Shown: one piece after another, positions 7,608 through 14,870 of the stretch
How positions within the stretch are numbered: position 1 is the stretch's first letter
Layout of the letters: each line of letters begins with the position of its first letter
Assembly (NCBI GenBank): GCA_963835295.1
Contig: CAWIEX010000011.1
Location: 1,240,001-1,304,000, forward strand
DNA length: 64,000 nt
Source of the DNA: JAOPZW01 sp963835295
GTDB lineage: Bacteria; Actinomycetota; Thermoleophilia; Solirubrobacterales; Solirubrobacteraceae
Direction of reading: 5' to 3'
Notes under the pieces: model-generated
What the model saw: only the letters and a program-made list of their open reading frames with translations
What the model was told of the DNA's origin: nothing
Database searches by the model: none
Program-made: the position numbers and the translations under genes

Positions 7608-7789
7608 AGCTGGTCGGGATGGCGGTGTTCGCGGCCGGATACGTCATCGGCGCCAGGGCCGGGCGTGAGCGCTACGTCCAGATCGTCAACGGGCTGGCGA
7701 GCGCGTCACAGAGGCTCGAGGAGTTCAGTGCCCGTCGCCCCCCGGACTCTCGCGACCACGGGACCGGTGGCGCTGACGGCGATCCCTGA
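7604..7789 (+). CDS. Small YtxH-like envelope protein
   Basis: 61 residues from a GTG that overlaps the preceding stop by four bases. The N-terminal segment VGMAVFAAGYVIGARAGRER looks like the membrane helix plus 'GARAGRERY' turn seen in YtxH-like general-stress proteins. The tail is hydrophilic. Third gene of the coiled-coil operon. Confidence 0.65.
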   Translation: MKLVGMAVFAAGYVIGARAGRERYVQIVNGLASASQRLEEFSARRPPDSRDHGTGGADGDP

Positions 7790-8072
7790 TCGCAGGAGAC
7801 GCCTGTCGGACGGGGTGCTCGTCGACGCCTCGATCCACGCGCGCCTTCTCGGCCTGCGCTTGTTGACGGTCGACGCGACGATCGTGCTCGTGCCGGCCGA
7901 CGTGGCGGGCACGTCAGCTCCGGTCCCCCCTGCGGCGGGGCGCCCGGCGCCGCGGTCCTCCGCCCATGCGCCGAGCCCGTCGGTCGCCGCGGGGCCGCGG
8001 CTGGCCCAGGCGGTTCGGACCATCAACGAGGCAGCCGAGCTCCTTGCCGAGACGCGGCGCGACGGCGCCTGA
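7767..8072 (+). CDS. Hypothetical protein (weak)
   Basis: A possible 101-residue product from GTG 7767, overlapping the end of the previous gene. It has a short hydrophobic stretch (VDATIVLVPADVAGTSAPVP), a Pro/Ala-rich middle and an amphipathic C-terminus (AVRTINEAAELLAETRR). Codon positions look coding-like, but no family is recognised and the start is uncertain. Confidence 0.35.
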   Translation: MALTAIPDRRRRLSDGVLVDASIHARLLGLRLLTVDATIVLVPADVAGTSAPVPPAAGRPAPRSSAHAPSPSVAAGPRLAQAVRTINEAAELLAETRRDGA

Positions 8073-8119
8073 GACGTCGTCGACCGAGCGTCGGGTGCTG
8101 ACCACGCTCTCGAGCTCGC

Positions 8120-8971
8120 TCACCGCGTCACATCGCCGGCTGGCGGTGCCGCGATCTCGCGGGCGGTGAGGCGCGCCACCGACTCGGGGTCGTGGGTCGG
8201 CAGGTAGACGGTCGGGCGCTCGGCGACCTGGCGCTGGATTCGGCCGAGCGTCTCGATCGCTTGCGACGGCTTGGGCGAGACGCCGTCGGCTCGTCCGTCG
8301 AGCATCAGCCTCTGGGTGTACGAGGCGTCGCCGGCGAGAAAGACGAGCGTGTCGTCGTCCTCGACGACGACCGACAGGTGACCGCCGGTGTGGCCGGTCG
8401 TGGGCAGGAGGTGGACGTCGCCGGCCTGGGTGAGGCTCGTGCTGGCCGGGAAGGGCCCGAACGCCCCCGACGCGAAGTCGACGAGGGTCGGGGCGAAGCC
8501 GGCGGGCCAGTGCTGGGGCAGGAACCCGCGCGCTTTGCCCACGAGCCCGCGCGCCTCCTGGAACGCGCCCCGTGACGTGACGATCTCGTTGTCCGGGAAA
8601 TGCGCCAGGCCGCCGGCGTGGTCGGTGTGGAAATGGGTGATCACGACCCACCGCACGTCCTCGGGCGCGAAGCCGAGCCGGCGCAGCTGCGGGCCGATCT
8701 CCTCGTCGGCCCGCACCCATTCGCGTAGGCCAAGCCTGAAGTACGGTTGCCAGGGAGTGAAGTACCCAGGCTCGGCCGTGCGCGCGGTCTCGCCGGTGTC
8801 GACGACGATCAGGCCCTCTGGGTGCTCGATGAGCCAGGCGAGGATCGGCAGGGGATCGGTCCAGTGGCGGTCTGCGAAGAGCCTGGCGAAGCTGCGGCGG
8901 CGGTGCCCGCCGCCGTCGGCCTGGCTGGCCTTGACGGCGACGGTCCCGGTCTGGAGGGCGTGGATTCTCAT
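8120..8971 (-). CDS. Metallo-beta-lactamase-fold hydrolase (AHL-lactonase-like)
   Basis: A 283-residue MBL-fold enzyme. The zinc motif HxHxDH is intact in ITHFHTDHAGG (His113, His115, Asp117, His118), with the later ligands in TTGHTGGH, FLAGDAS and LPTHDPES. Overall layout resembles the N-acyl homoserine lactonase/AttM-AiiA branch, but substrate specificity cannot be read. Its ATG overlaps the TetR stop (ATGA), so the pair forms an operon under the palindrome at 9614. Confidence 0.85.
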   Translation of the reverse strand: MRIHALQTGTVAVKASQADGGGHRRRSFARLFADRHWTDPLPILAWLIEHPEGLIVVDTGETARTAEPGYFTPWQPYFRLGLREWVRADEEIGPQLRRLGFAPEDVRWVVITHFHTDHAGGLAHFPDNEIVTSRGAFQEARGLVGKARGFLPQHWPAGFAPTLVDFASGAFGPFPASTSLTQAGDVHLLPTTGHTGGHLSVVVEDDDTLVFLAGDASYTQRLMLDGRADGVSPKPSQAIETLGRIQRQVAERPTVYLPTHDPESVARLTAREIAAPPAGDVTR

Positions 8972-9609
8972 GTGTGGGCTCCTCTATTCGGGCGCCGGCG
9001 GGCGCCGGAGCCGGACGGGGCGGCCCAACGGGCCATCACCACGTCGACGACGCCCCCGGCGAGCGCTTCGTCGATCGGGCCGCCGGTGATCAGGAAGCGG
9101 TAGAGCAGCGGGCCGCCCAGCAGGTCCAGGGCGAGCTCGTAGTCGATCGCGCCGACCAGCTCGCCGCGGGCGACGCCGCGCTCGAGCACTTCACGCAGCG
9201 CCGTGCGCCGCGCGCCGAGGAAGCGCTCGCGGATCATGTCGCGCAGCTCGGCGTTATTGGCCATCTCGGTCGTCACGCCGCGCAACGCGGGCGCGGCGAC
9301 CGAGGTCGTGTAGAGCCGGACGGCGTCGCGCATGAGCGACCGCAGATCGCGGCGCACGTCGCCATGGTCGGGGATGCGGATCTCGGCGACGAGGCCGGAC
9401 ACCGCGTCGGTCACCAGCGCGTCCTTGGACTCCCAGTGGCGATAGAGCGTCGCCGTGCTCACACCGGCGCGCTTGGCCACGGCAGCCGTCGTCAGCCGCC
9501 CGTAGCCGCCCTCGGCGAGCAGCTCGACCGTCGTGGCCAGGGCCGCGTCGCGCGACCGGGCGCTCGGCGGCCGGCCACGACGGATCGAGATGGGATCGAC
9601 AGGGGGCAT
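8968..9609 (-). CDS. TetR/AcrR family regulator
   Basis: A 213-residue regulator with HTH TTAAVAKRAGVSTATLYRHW at about residues 40-60 and a C-terminal domain like TetR_C_11. It overlaps the MBL gene by four bases. A perfect inverted repeat lies 5 bp upstream of its ATG, so autoregulation of the two-gene operon is likely. Confidence 0.9.
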   Translation of the reverse strand: MPPVDPISIRRGRPPSARSRDAALATTVELLAEGGYGRLTTAAVAKRAGVSTATLYRHWESKDALVTDAVSGLVAEIRIPDHGDVRRDLRSLMRDAVRLYTTSVAAPALRGVTTEMANNAELRDMIRERFLGARRTALREVLERGVARGELVGAIDYELALDLLGGPLLYRFLITGGPIDEALAGGVVDVVMARWAAPSGSGARRRPNRGAHT

Positions 9610-9613
9610 ATTA

Positions 9614-9634
9614 GAAACGAAATCACTTCGTTTC
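9614..9634. promoter_or_regulatory. Likely TetR operator
   Basis: Perfect 8-bp arms GAAACGAA and TTCGTTTC separated by ATCAC, immediately upstream of the TetR start at 9609. Size, symmetry and AT-richness in a GC-rich background are typical of an autoregulatory TetR site. Confidence 0.75.
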
Positions 9635-9675
9635 GTAAACCTTAGCGCACGGCCAAATCAAGGGCGCGGCGACGG

Positions 9676-9798
9676 TCATCGCACCACCTGCAGCGACGGT
9701 TCCCACGGCCGGCCCCAGGTCGCGCCGCCGCCGACCCTGGCGATCCGGCGCCTCGCGTCGACCTCCACGTCGCTCATGCCGCGCACGAGCCTGTAAGC
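9676..9798 (-). pseudogene. Fragment of an FAD-linked (BBE-like) oxidase
   Basis: About 40 codons read LVRGMSDVEVDARRRIARV followed by GGGATWG, the conserved FAD-binding core of berberine-bridge-type oxidases, then stop after ~14 further codons. Neither the rest of the FAD domain nor a start is present. It is a relic between the TetR operator and the small gene at 9960. Confidence 0.5.
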
Positions 9799-9959
9799 GC
9801 AGCCGACTCGGCTCCGGGCACGGTCTCAGTCGGAGCCTTCGCCTGACCGACCCGACAAAGGGACGAGAGGCTTCGAGCCGCAACCCGCGATCGTTAGTGG
9901 GCTGACAGATCGTGACGAGCGAGCCGGAGGTCAGGCTCGAGGGTGCAGCTGGAGAACGT

Positions 9960-10157
9960 TCAGGTCGACCTCGGGGACTCGACGCTCACGACGCAGCCGC
10001 GCTCGGCAACGACCGTCAAGGTCTGCGCATCCCACACCTCGAGCGCGTCGCAACTGCCGGCGGTCTTCTTCTCTTGGGGTCTCGCCGCAACGAACGCTTC
10101 TCGCTTCGTGGGGGCAGCATCCGCGACGCGGCCGTTCCAGACGAGCACGTTCTCCAT
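9960..10157 (-). CDS. Small ORF coupled to the monooxygenase gene
   Basis: 65 residues whose ATG overlaps the monooxygenase stop (TGATG), an arrangement typical of translational coupling. Sequence includes ENVLVWNGRVADAAPTKRE and ALEVWDAQTLTVVAERG. No family recognised; it may be a genuine small protein or a fortuitous reading. Confidence 0.35.
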   Translation of the reverse strand: MENVLVWNGRVADAAPTKREAFVAARPQEKKTAGSCDALEVWDAQTLTVVAERGCVVSVESPRST

Positions 10158-11284
10158 CACGATGCGGCTTGGAGCGCGATCTCGTCCGCCGATGCTTGGA
10201 GCTGCGGCGGGCGCTCCTCCGCGATGTGGCGCGCGACCCGTTCGGCGTCTCTCCCGGCACCCCCGACGAGCATCGACGCGAACGAGTGCAGGAACGGCAG
10301 GCCCGCGAAGTACAGGCCGGGTGACGACTCCGCGACGCCACGGTATTGCAGCGGATAGCCGTCGTCGCCGATCTCGAAGGGAACGCGAATCCAGCTGAAG
10401 TCGGGCCGGAACCCGGTGCACCAGACGACGTTGCGCACGTCGAGGGCGCGACCGTCGTCGAGTACGGGAAGGCCGCGATCGACGCCGACGGCTCGTGCGA
10501 CGACGCGCTCGACTCCCGCGGCAAGGAGGTTCTTCTTTCGGTAGCGCAGGAGCGGCCCACCGCCGTGCCGGATGTGCGGGCGCATCTTGCGACCCAGGGG
10601 GGTGTCGACGTTGAGGACGTGGGTGCCGACGAACACGAGCACGCGGAACCCGAGCCGTCCACGCCGGCTCTCGATCGGCACGGGGATCTGGCCGGTGTCG
10701 GTGCCGACGAGGATCACGTCGTGTGACGCTGATGCTTCGTAGGCGATGTCCGAGCCCGAGTGCGCGGCGCCCACCACGAGCACCGGCCCCTCCTGCAGCT
10801 GGGACAGGTTGCGATAGTCGCTGGAGTGAAGCTGGGTGATGCTCGCGTCGAGCTCGCTTGCGAACTCGGGCGTGTGCGGCCTACGGAAGACGCCGGTGGC
10901 GACGACGACGGTGTCCGCCTCGAAGCGCTCGCTGCCGGCCTCCGCGACGTAGCGGCCGCTGTCCTTCGTCAGCGCCTCCACCGCTAATCCGCTGCGCACC
11001 GGGAGTTCGAAGCGCGTCGCGTACGCCTCGAGGTAGTCGCCCATTTCGTCCTTCGTCGGATACGACGTGCGCGGCGCGGGGAACGGCATCCCCGGCAGCC
11101 CGTCGCGAAACGCCGGCGAGTAGAGCCGCAGCGAGTCCCAGCGTCTGCGCCACGAGTCGCCGATCCGTTCGCTCGCGTCGAGGATGACGAACGAGCGCCC
11201 CTGCTTCTTCAGGTGGTAGCCGACGGAGAGCCCGGCCTGACCCCCACCCACGATCACCGTCTCGTATCGCTCGACCTGCGTCAT
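10157..11284 (-). CDS. Flavin-containing monooxygenase (CzcO/YUCCA-like)
   Basis: 375 residues from ATG 11284, which has an AGGGGC-type ribosome site. It is a two-dinucleotide-binding-fold flavoprotein: FAD motif IVGGGQAGLSVGYHL (residues ~11-25), WDSLRLYSP, an ATG-type motif (VVVATGVFRRP), a second NAD(P)H motif VLVVGAAHSGSDIAYEA and a C-terminal GLYFAGLPFLH. The class oxygenates soft nucleophiles or carries out Baeyer-Villiger reactions. Its substrate is unknown. It lies 117 bp downstream of the LuxR-type gene on the same strand. Confidence 0.88.
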   Translation of the reverse strand: MTQVERYETVIVGGGQAGLSVGYHLKKQGRSFVILDASERIGDSWRRRWDSLRLYSPAFRDGLPGMPFPAPRTSYPTKDEMGDYLEAYATRFELPVRSGLAVEALTKDSGRYVAEAGSERFEADTVVVATGVFRRPHTPEFASELDASITQLHSSDYRNLSQLQEGPVLVVGAAHSGSDIAYEASASHDVILVGTDTGQIPVPIESRRGRLGFRVLVFVGTHVLNVDTPLGRKMRPHIRHGGGPLLRYRKKNLLAAGVERVVARAVGVDRGLPVLDDGRALDVRNVVWCTGFRPDFSWIRVPFEIGDDGYPLQYRGVAESSPGLYFAGLPFLHSFASMLVGGAGRDAERVARHIAEERPPQLQASADEIALQAAS

Positions 11285-11401
11285 GTCCTGCCCCTTTCCT
11301 ATCGCTGCCGCTGACGGTAGGCGGGTCCGGACGTCCTCACATCGCCGCGATGCACCAACTTCCGAAGGCGAGCGCGTGGTCATTTCTGACCACGCGGCGG
11401 C

Positions 11402-13024
11402 CTACACGAGGTCGTGCTCGAAGGCGAAGGCCGTCGCGGCTGCGCGCGAGGAGAGGCCGAGTTTCGCGTAGATGTTCTGGACGTGCCTGGCGACGGTGTG
11501 CTCGCTGATGACGAGCGTCGAGGCGATCTCGCGATTGCTCTTGCCCGAGGCGACGAGCCGCAGGACCTCGACTTCGCGCCCCGACAGCCCGTGAGTCGAG
11601 CCTGCGCGCATGGAGACGCGCGCCAGGTCTGGCGCGGCGCCGAGTCGCTCGAACAGCTCTCGGGCGGCTTCCCGTTCGAGCACGCCGGCCTCGTCGTCGC
11701 CGAGAGCGCAGCAGGCCTGTGCGATCAGCTCGCGGGTCCGCGCGACCTCGTACGGGGCGTCGAGCTCGAGCCAGATGCGCTGCGCGTGGCGCAACCTCGC
11801 AAGGGCCGACCGCGCGTCACCCTCGGCCAGTGCGACCGCCCCCTGCGCATGCGCGACGATCGCGTCAAGCATCGCGCTCTGGTACTGCTTCGCGAGCTCG
11901 CGTAGCTCGAGGCATGCCGTCCGGGCTTCGTCGACCTCGCTCGCGGCGAGGGCGATCTCGACCTGGGCGGGGAGCAGAGCCGCTCGCTTCAGCGGCACCG
12001 TGACCTCGGCAGTGGCACGGCGAATCGCCGCGAGCGCCACGTCGCGCTTACCCTGCGCGAGGCGAAGTTGCGCAAGACCGGGCTGAGGCTCCCAGCTGTG
12101 CCGGCTGGCATCGCGATACGCCTGCTCGGCGGCCTTGAACTCGCCGCGCAGCCGCAGGAGCTCGCCCTGCCGGTACAGCGCCAAGCCCGCCGCAGGGTTC
12201 TTGGTCTCCACGAAGCGCTCGGCCGCGAGCCGCGCCTCCTCGAACGCCTCTGACCATGATCCGCCCAACTGCAGGATCTCGGCACGATGCACGAGGCAGC
12301 GACCCGTGAAGGCGACCAGGTCTCGCTGCCGCTCGACCCACCGGGTCAACTCGAGCGTCCATTCGCGAGCCCGTGCGACCTCGAACCCCTCCTGGCACGC
12401 GAGGATGACGCCGCAGTAGACGATGCCGACGACGAAGGGCGAGAGCTCGGCCGTCGTCGCCGCGACCATCGCCTCATCGAGGAGCACGAGGCCCTCGCGG
12501 ACGCGGCCCGCCAAGACGAGCATATGGCCCTGGCCGTGAATCGCCAGCGCCATCAACTCCGGGTCGCGATGACGCTTGCCGATCTGCGCTGCCTTGGCAG
12601 CAACGGCGACCGCAGCCTCGAGGTCGCCCGCGGCCTCGTGACGGAACATGACCGGCAGCAAGGCGTAACCGTGCACGACGGTCTCCTCCGGCAGGTCCTC
12701 GAGCAGTCGGTCCGCACGAGCCAACCAGCCGCCCGCGGGCCCCACCGCACCGATGAAGAACAGCGTCATGCCGATCCAGCCCGCGCAGTACGCGGCGCGC
12801 AGCGTCTCCCCCATCTCGAGGTAGGCGTGGTGCGCGCGCTCGAGGATCTCGACCGCCTCGTCGTCGCGAGCGAGCATGCGCGCGGTCGTCGCGCGCAGCT
12901 CGAGATCCGCGGGCGCAAGGGACGCGGTCTCGTCCGCCCGAGCGAACGCCTCGTACGCGTCCAGCCATGAGCACCGGGCGTATGCGGCGCGGGCGCGCCC
13001 GAGGTCGGACTGGCGCGTGGTCAT
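11402..13024 (-). CDS. LuxR-type regulator with TPR-like sensor region
   Basis: 540 residues. The N-terminal ~470 are helical repeats of TPR type (WLDAYEAFARADETASLAPA, later LRLRGEFKAAEQAYRDA), without a Walker A motif, so it is not a full LAL regulator. The C-terminal LuxR HTH is clear: LSGREVEVLRLVASGKSNRE then HTVARHVQNIYAKLG (~480-535). It probably activates by protein or ligand contact through the repeats. Immediate downstream neighbour is the monooxygenase, a plausible target (inference). Confidence 0.88.
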   Translation of the reverse strand: MTTRQSDLGRARAAYARCSWLDAYEAFARADETASLAPADLELRATTARMLARDDEAVEILERAHHAYLEMGETLRAAYCAGWIGMTLFFIGAVGPAGGWLARADRLLEDLPEETVVHGYALLPVMFRHEAAGDLEAAVAVAAKAAQIGKRHRDPELMALAIHGQGHMLVLAGRVREGLVLLDEAMVAATTAELSPFVVGIVYCGVILACQEGFEVARAREWTLELTRWVERQRDLVAFTGRCLVHRAEILQLGGSWSEAFEEARLAAERFVETKNPAAGLALYRQGELLRLRGEFKAAEQAYRDASRHSWEPQPGLAQLRLAQGKRDVALAAIRRATAEVTVPLKRAALLPAQVEIALAASEVDEARTACLELRELAKQYQSAMLDAIVAHAQGAVALAEGDARSALARLRHAQRIWLELDAPYEVARTRELIAQACCALGDDEAGVLEREAARELFERLGAAPDLARVSMRAGSTHGLSGREVEVLRLVASGKSNREIASTLVISEHTVARHVQNIYAKLGLSSRAAATAFAFEHDLV

Positions 13025-13137
13025 TCCAATGTCATCCTGCAGCAGGTCCCTCTGCAGCGCGAGCGACTCGAGAACGACGGTACCTGGATCGAGGATGTCG
13101 CCGACGCCGACGTCAGCGCCGACCGGCTACTCGAACG

Positions 13138-13872
13138 ACCGCTCCACGGACGGCCTCTTAACACCTTCGCCAGCGAGTGGTTCAACGCTCACCGCGGCGA
13201 ATGGGCACCCAAACCGTGCTCGACTACAAGTGGCAGCTGCGCAATCAGCTGCTGCCGTTCTTCGCCGGGCATCGGCTGTCCAGATCACGATCGCCGAGGT
13301 CGACCGCTCCCGCCAAGCCAAGGTCGACGAGAGGCGGCTGTCGGCCGAGTCGATCAACAAGACGATCACCCGCCTCGGGCAGATTGTCGAGGTCGCCTCG
13401 AGTATGAGCTGCTCGCTCGCAACCCCGTCCGTGTCAATCCGCGCTGGCGCAAGCTCAAGGCCGCTAAGGGCCGGAGGGTTCAAGGCCGGGGAGGCCTCGA
13501 CGATCTGCTGTTCCCGACGGCGCGCGGCGGCCGGTGCGACAAGGACAACATCAACAAGCGCGTGCTCAAGCCCGTGCTCGGGCGCGCCCACGAGCTGCTC
13601 GGCGACCGCGGCCTACACCCGCTCCCACGCGGGTGACGCCGCACAAACTGAGGCACACGTTCGCGTCGATCCTCATTGCGCTCGGCCGCGACCCGAGGTA
13701 CGTCATGGATCGGCTCGGCCACACGGATCCGGAGTTCACGCTCCGGGTCTACGCGCACGCGATGCGCTTCTCGGGGGAGGACCGGGCCCGGCTGAAGGCC
13801 TTCGCGGAGAGAGGGGTTTGGCACCAATTGGCACTGGCACCCCTGACAGGATCACTCCGGAGCCTGGTCTTT
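13138..13872 (+). pseudogene. Decayed tyrosine recombinase (phage integrase)
   Basis: Readable in pieces across frames. The N-terminal core-binding part gives FASEWFNAHRGEWAPKTVLD, a middle part AEVDRSRQAKVDERRLSAES, then YELLARNPVRVN. After a gap comes DLLFPTARGGRCDKDNINK. The catalytic C-terminus has HKLRHTFASILIALG, VMDRLGHTDPEFTLRVYAH. The first catalytic Arg region (box I) is missing, and at least three frameshifts and an internal deletion separate the pieces. It ends against a tRNA-derived att remnant. Confidence 0.8.
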
Positions 13873-13875
13873 GAA

Positions 13876-13918
13876 GTGGGCGCGGCGGGTTTCGAACCTG
13901 CGACCTCTCGCGTGTGAA
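13876..13918 (-). repeat. tRNA 3'-half remnant / att site (tRNA-Val-CAC-like)
   Basis: On the minus strand this reads TTCACACGCGAGAGGTCGCA, then GGTTCGAAACCCGC and CGCGCCCAC: an anticodon loop with CAC, variable loop, T-arm with TTCGA and acceptor strand, but no 5' half. The T-stem carries one mismatch (A-C). On the plus strand it encodes the GAAGFEPATSRV tail that many actinobacterial integrases gain by ending in a tRNA. It marks one end of an element integrated into a tRNA gene. Confidence 0.65.
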
Positions 13919-14254
13919 GAATGAGGAGCCGGGCCATCCGGACGCCGAAAGCGAGCCGTAGTGCGGGATTGAGCCGCCCGCGACGGCGAATTCGTTAGCC
14001 GCAAATTGCGACCGTTACCCACGTCATTGGGCACTGGACGAGCTCCGGTGCCCAATCGCTGCTCCGATTCGTCCAACTCGATAGCGAGGGCGCCTCGGTC
14101 GCGCGGAAGCAGACGGGGAGGTCTTGTCAAGGGCAGCAGTCTCGCCCTCGGCACCTGCTCATCCTCCGCAGCAGGCGTCTGCTCACCGGGGGAGGCGCCC
14201 GCTTCGCTCGGGACACTGACCGCGCGTCGGTGTCGGTTCGCGGCCGCGTGGACC
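13919..14254. other. No gene recognised
   Basis: Intergenic stretch after the att remnant. No open frame with family resemblance or a ribosome site was seen on either strand; it may be decayed element DNA. Confidence 0.5.
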
Positions 14255-14293
14255 GGCGCCCGCCCCCGCTTGTAATGAGCGGAGGCGGGCGCC
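14255..14293. terminator. Strong hairpin, likely terminator
   Basis: GGCGCCCGCC pairs perfectly with GGCGGGCGCC, and an inner CCGCT/AGCGG stem extends it, with loop TGTAATG. It lies 25 bp past the stop of the minus-strand gene at 14318. There is no T-run, as is common in high-GC actinobacteria. Confidence 0.65.
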
Positions 14294-14317
14294 TTGGATA
14301 AGTCGAGCGAGTGTGTG

Positions 14318-14740
14318 CTAGAGCAGGCCTGCTCCGGCGCCGGGGCCTCGCGACCTGCCGAGCGGGTTGGTGAACGTGATCAGTCCGGGCATGTCGTCGA
14401 CCTTGGCCGCGGGCACGCCTGAGTTGTACGCGGCGGCGAGTTCCTCAAACGAGAGCTTCGAGACCCGCTCGGCATATGACTGCGTCTTGGCGACGGCGCT
14501 GTCGGCGGGCTGCCCGATGGCGCCCCCGGCTCCGGTCGTCCAGGTCCCGATGTCGTGCGCAGGCTGGGCGCGCGCGGCGACAGCGGGTGCCACGGCGCAG
14601 ATCGCGACGAGCGCCGCGATGATCGCGCGCCGGCGGTGACCTGGGCGGACGAGGGCGGTCGGCCGGTTGCGGGCGGCAATCCGTTGCAGGTCGGCCGCGT
14701 GGACTTGGGCGATCGCGTGTGTGATGTGGTGGTGGTACAT
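14318..14740 (-). CDS. Small exported or membrane-anchored protein, divergent from AfsR-like gene
   Basis: 140 residues from ATG 14740. A basic, His-rich N-terminus (MYHHHITHAIAQ) and PGHRRRAI precede one hydrophobic helix (IIAALVAICAVAPAVAARAQ), consistent with a signal peptide or anchor. The exported part contains SKLSFEELAAAYNSGVPAAK and ends in a Gly/Pro tail. No enzyme motif. The start lies ~130 bp from the divergent AfsR-like start, and a strong hairpin follows the stop. No family recognised. Confidence 0.65.
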   Translation of the reverse strand: MYHHHITHAIAQVHAADLQRIAARNRPTALVRPGHRRRAIIAALVAICAVAPAVAARAQPAHDIGTWTTGAGGAIGQPADSAVAKTQSYAERVSKLSFEELAAAYNSGVPAAKVDDMPGLITFTNPLGRSRGPGAGAGLL

Positions 14741-14870
14741 GGCTGCCTTTCTGGGCTGCGGTGGTGGTGTGCCACGCAATCTCGGGAAGGGCGCCAACCG
14801 GCCTCCAACCACGCGCCAACGGGCCGCCATCTGGAGGCGTAGAGTCGGACCACACGATGTAGGACGCGCG

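Noticed and set aside
13876..13918. Functional tRNA gene
   Set aside because: Only the 3' half from the anticodon loop is present and the T-stem has a mismatch; there is no D-arm or 5' acceptor strand.
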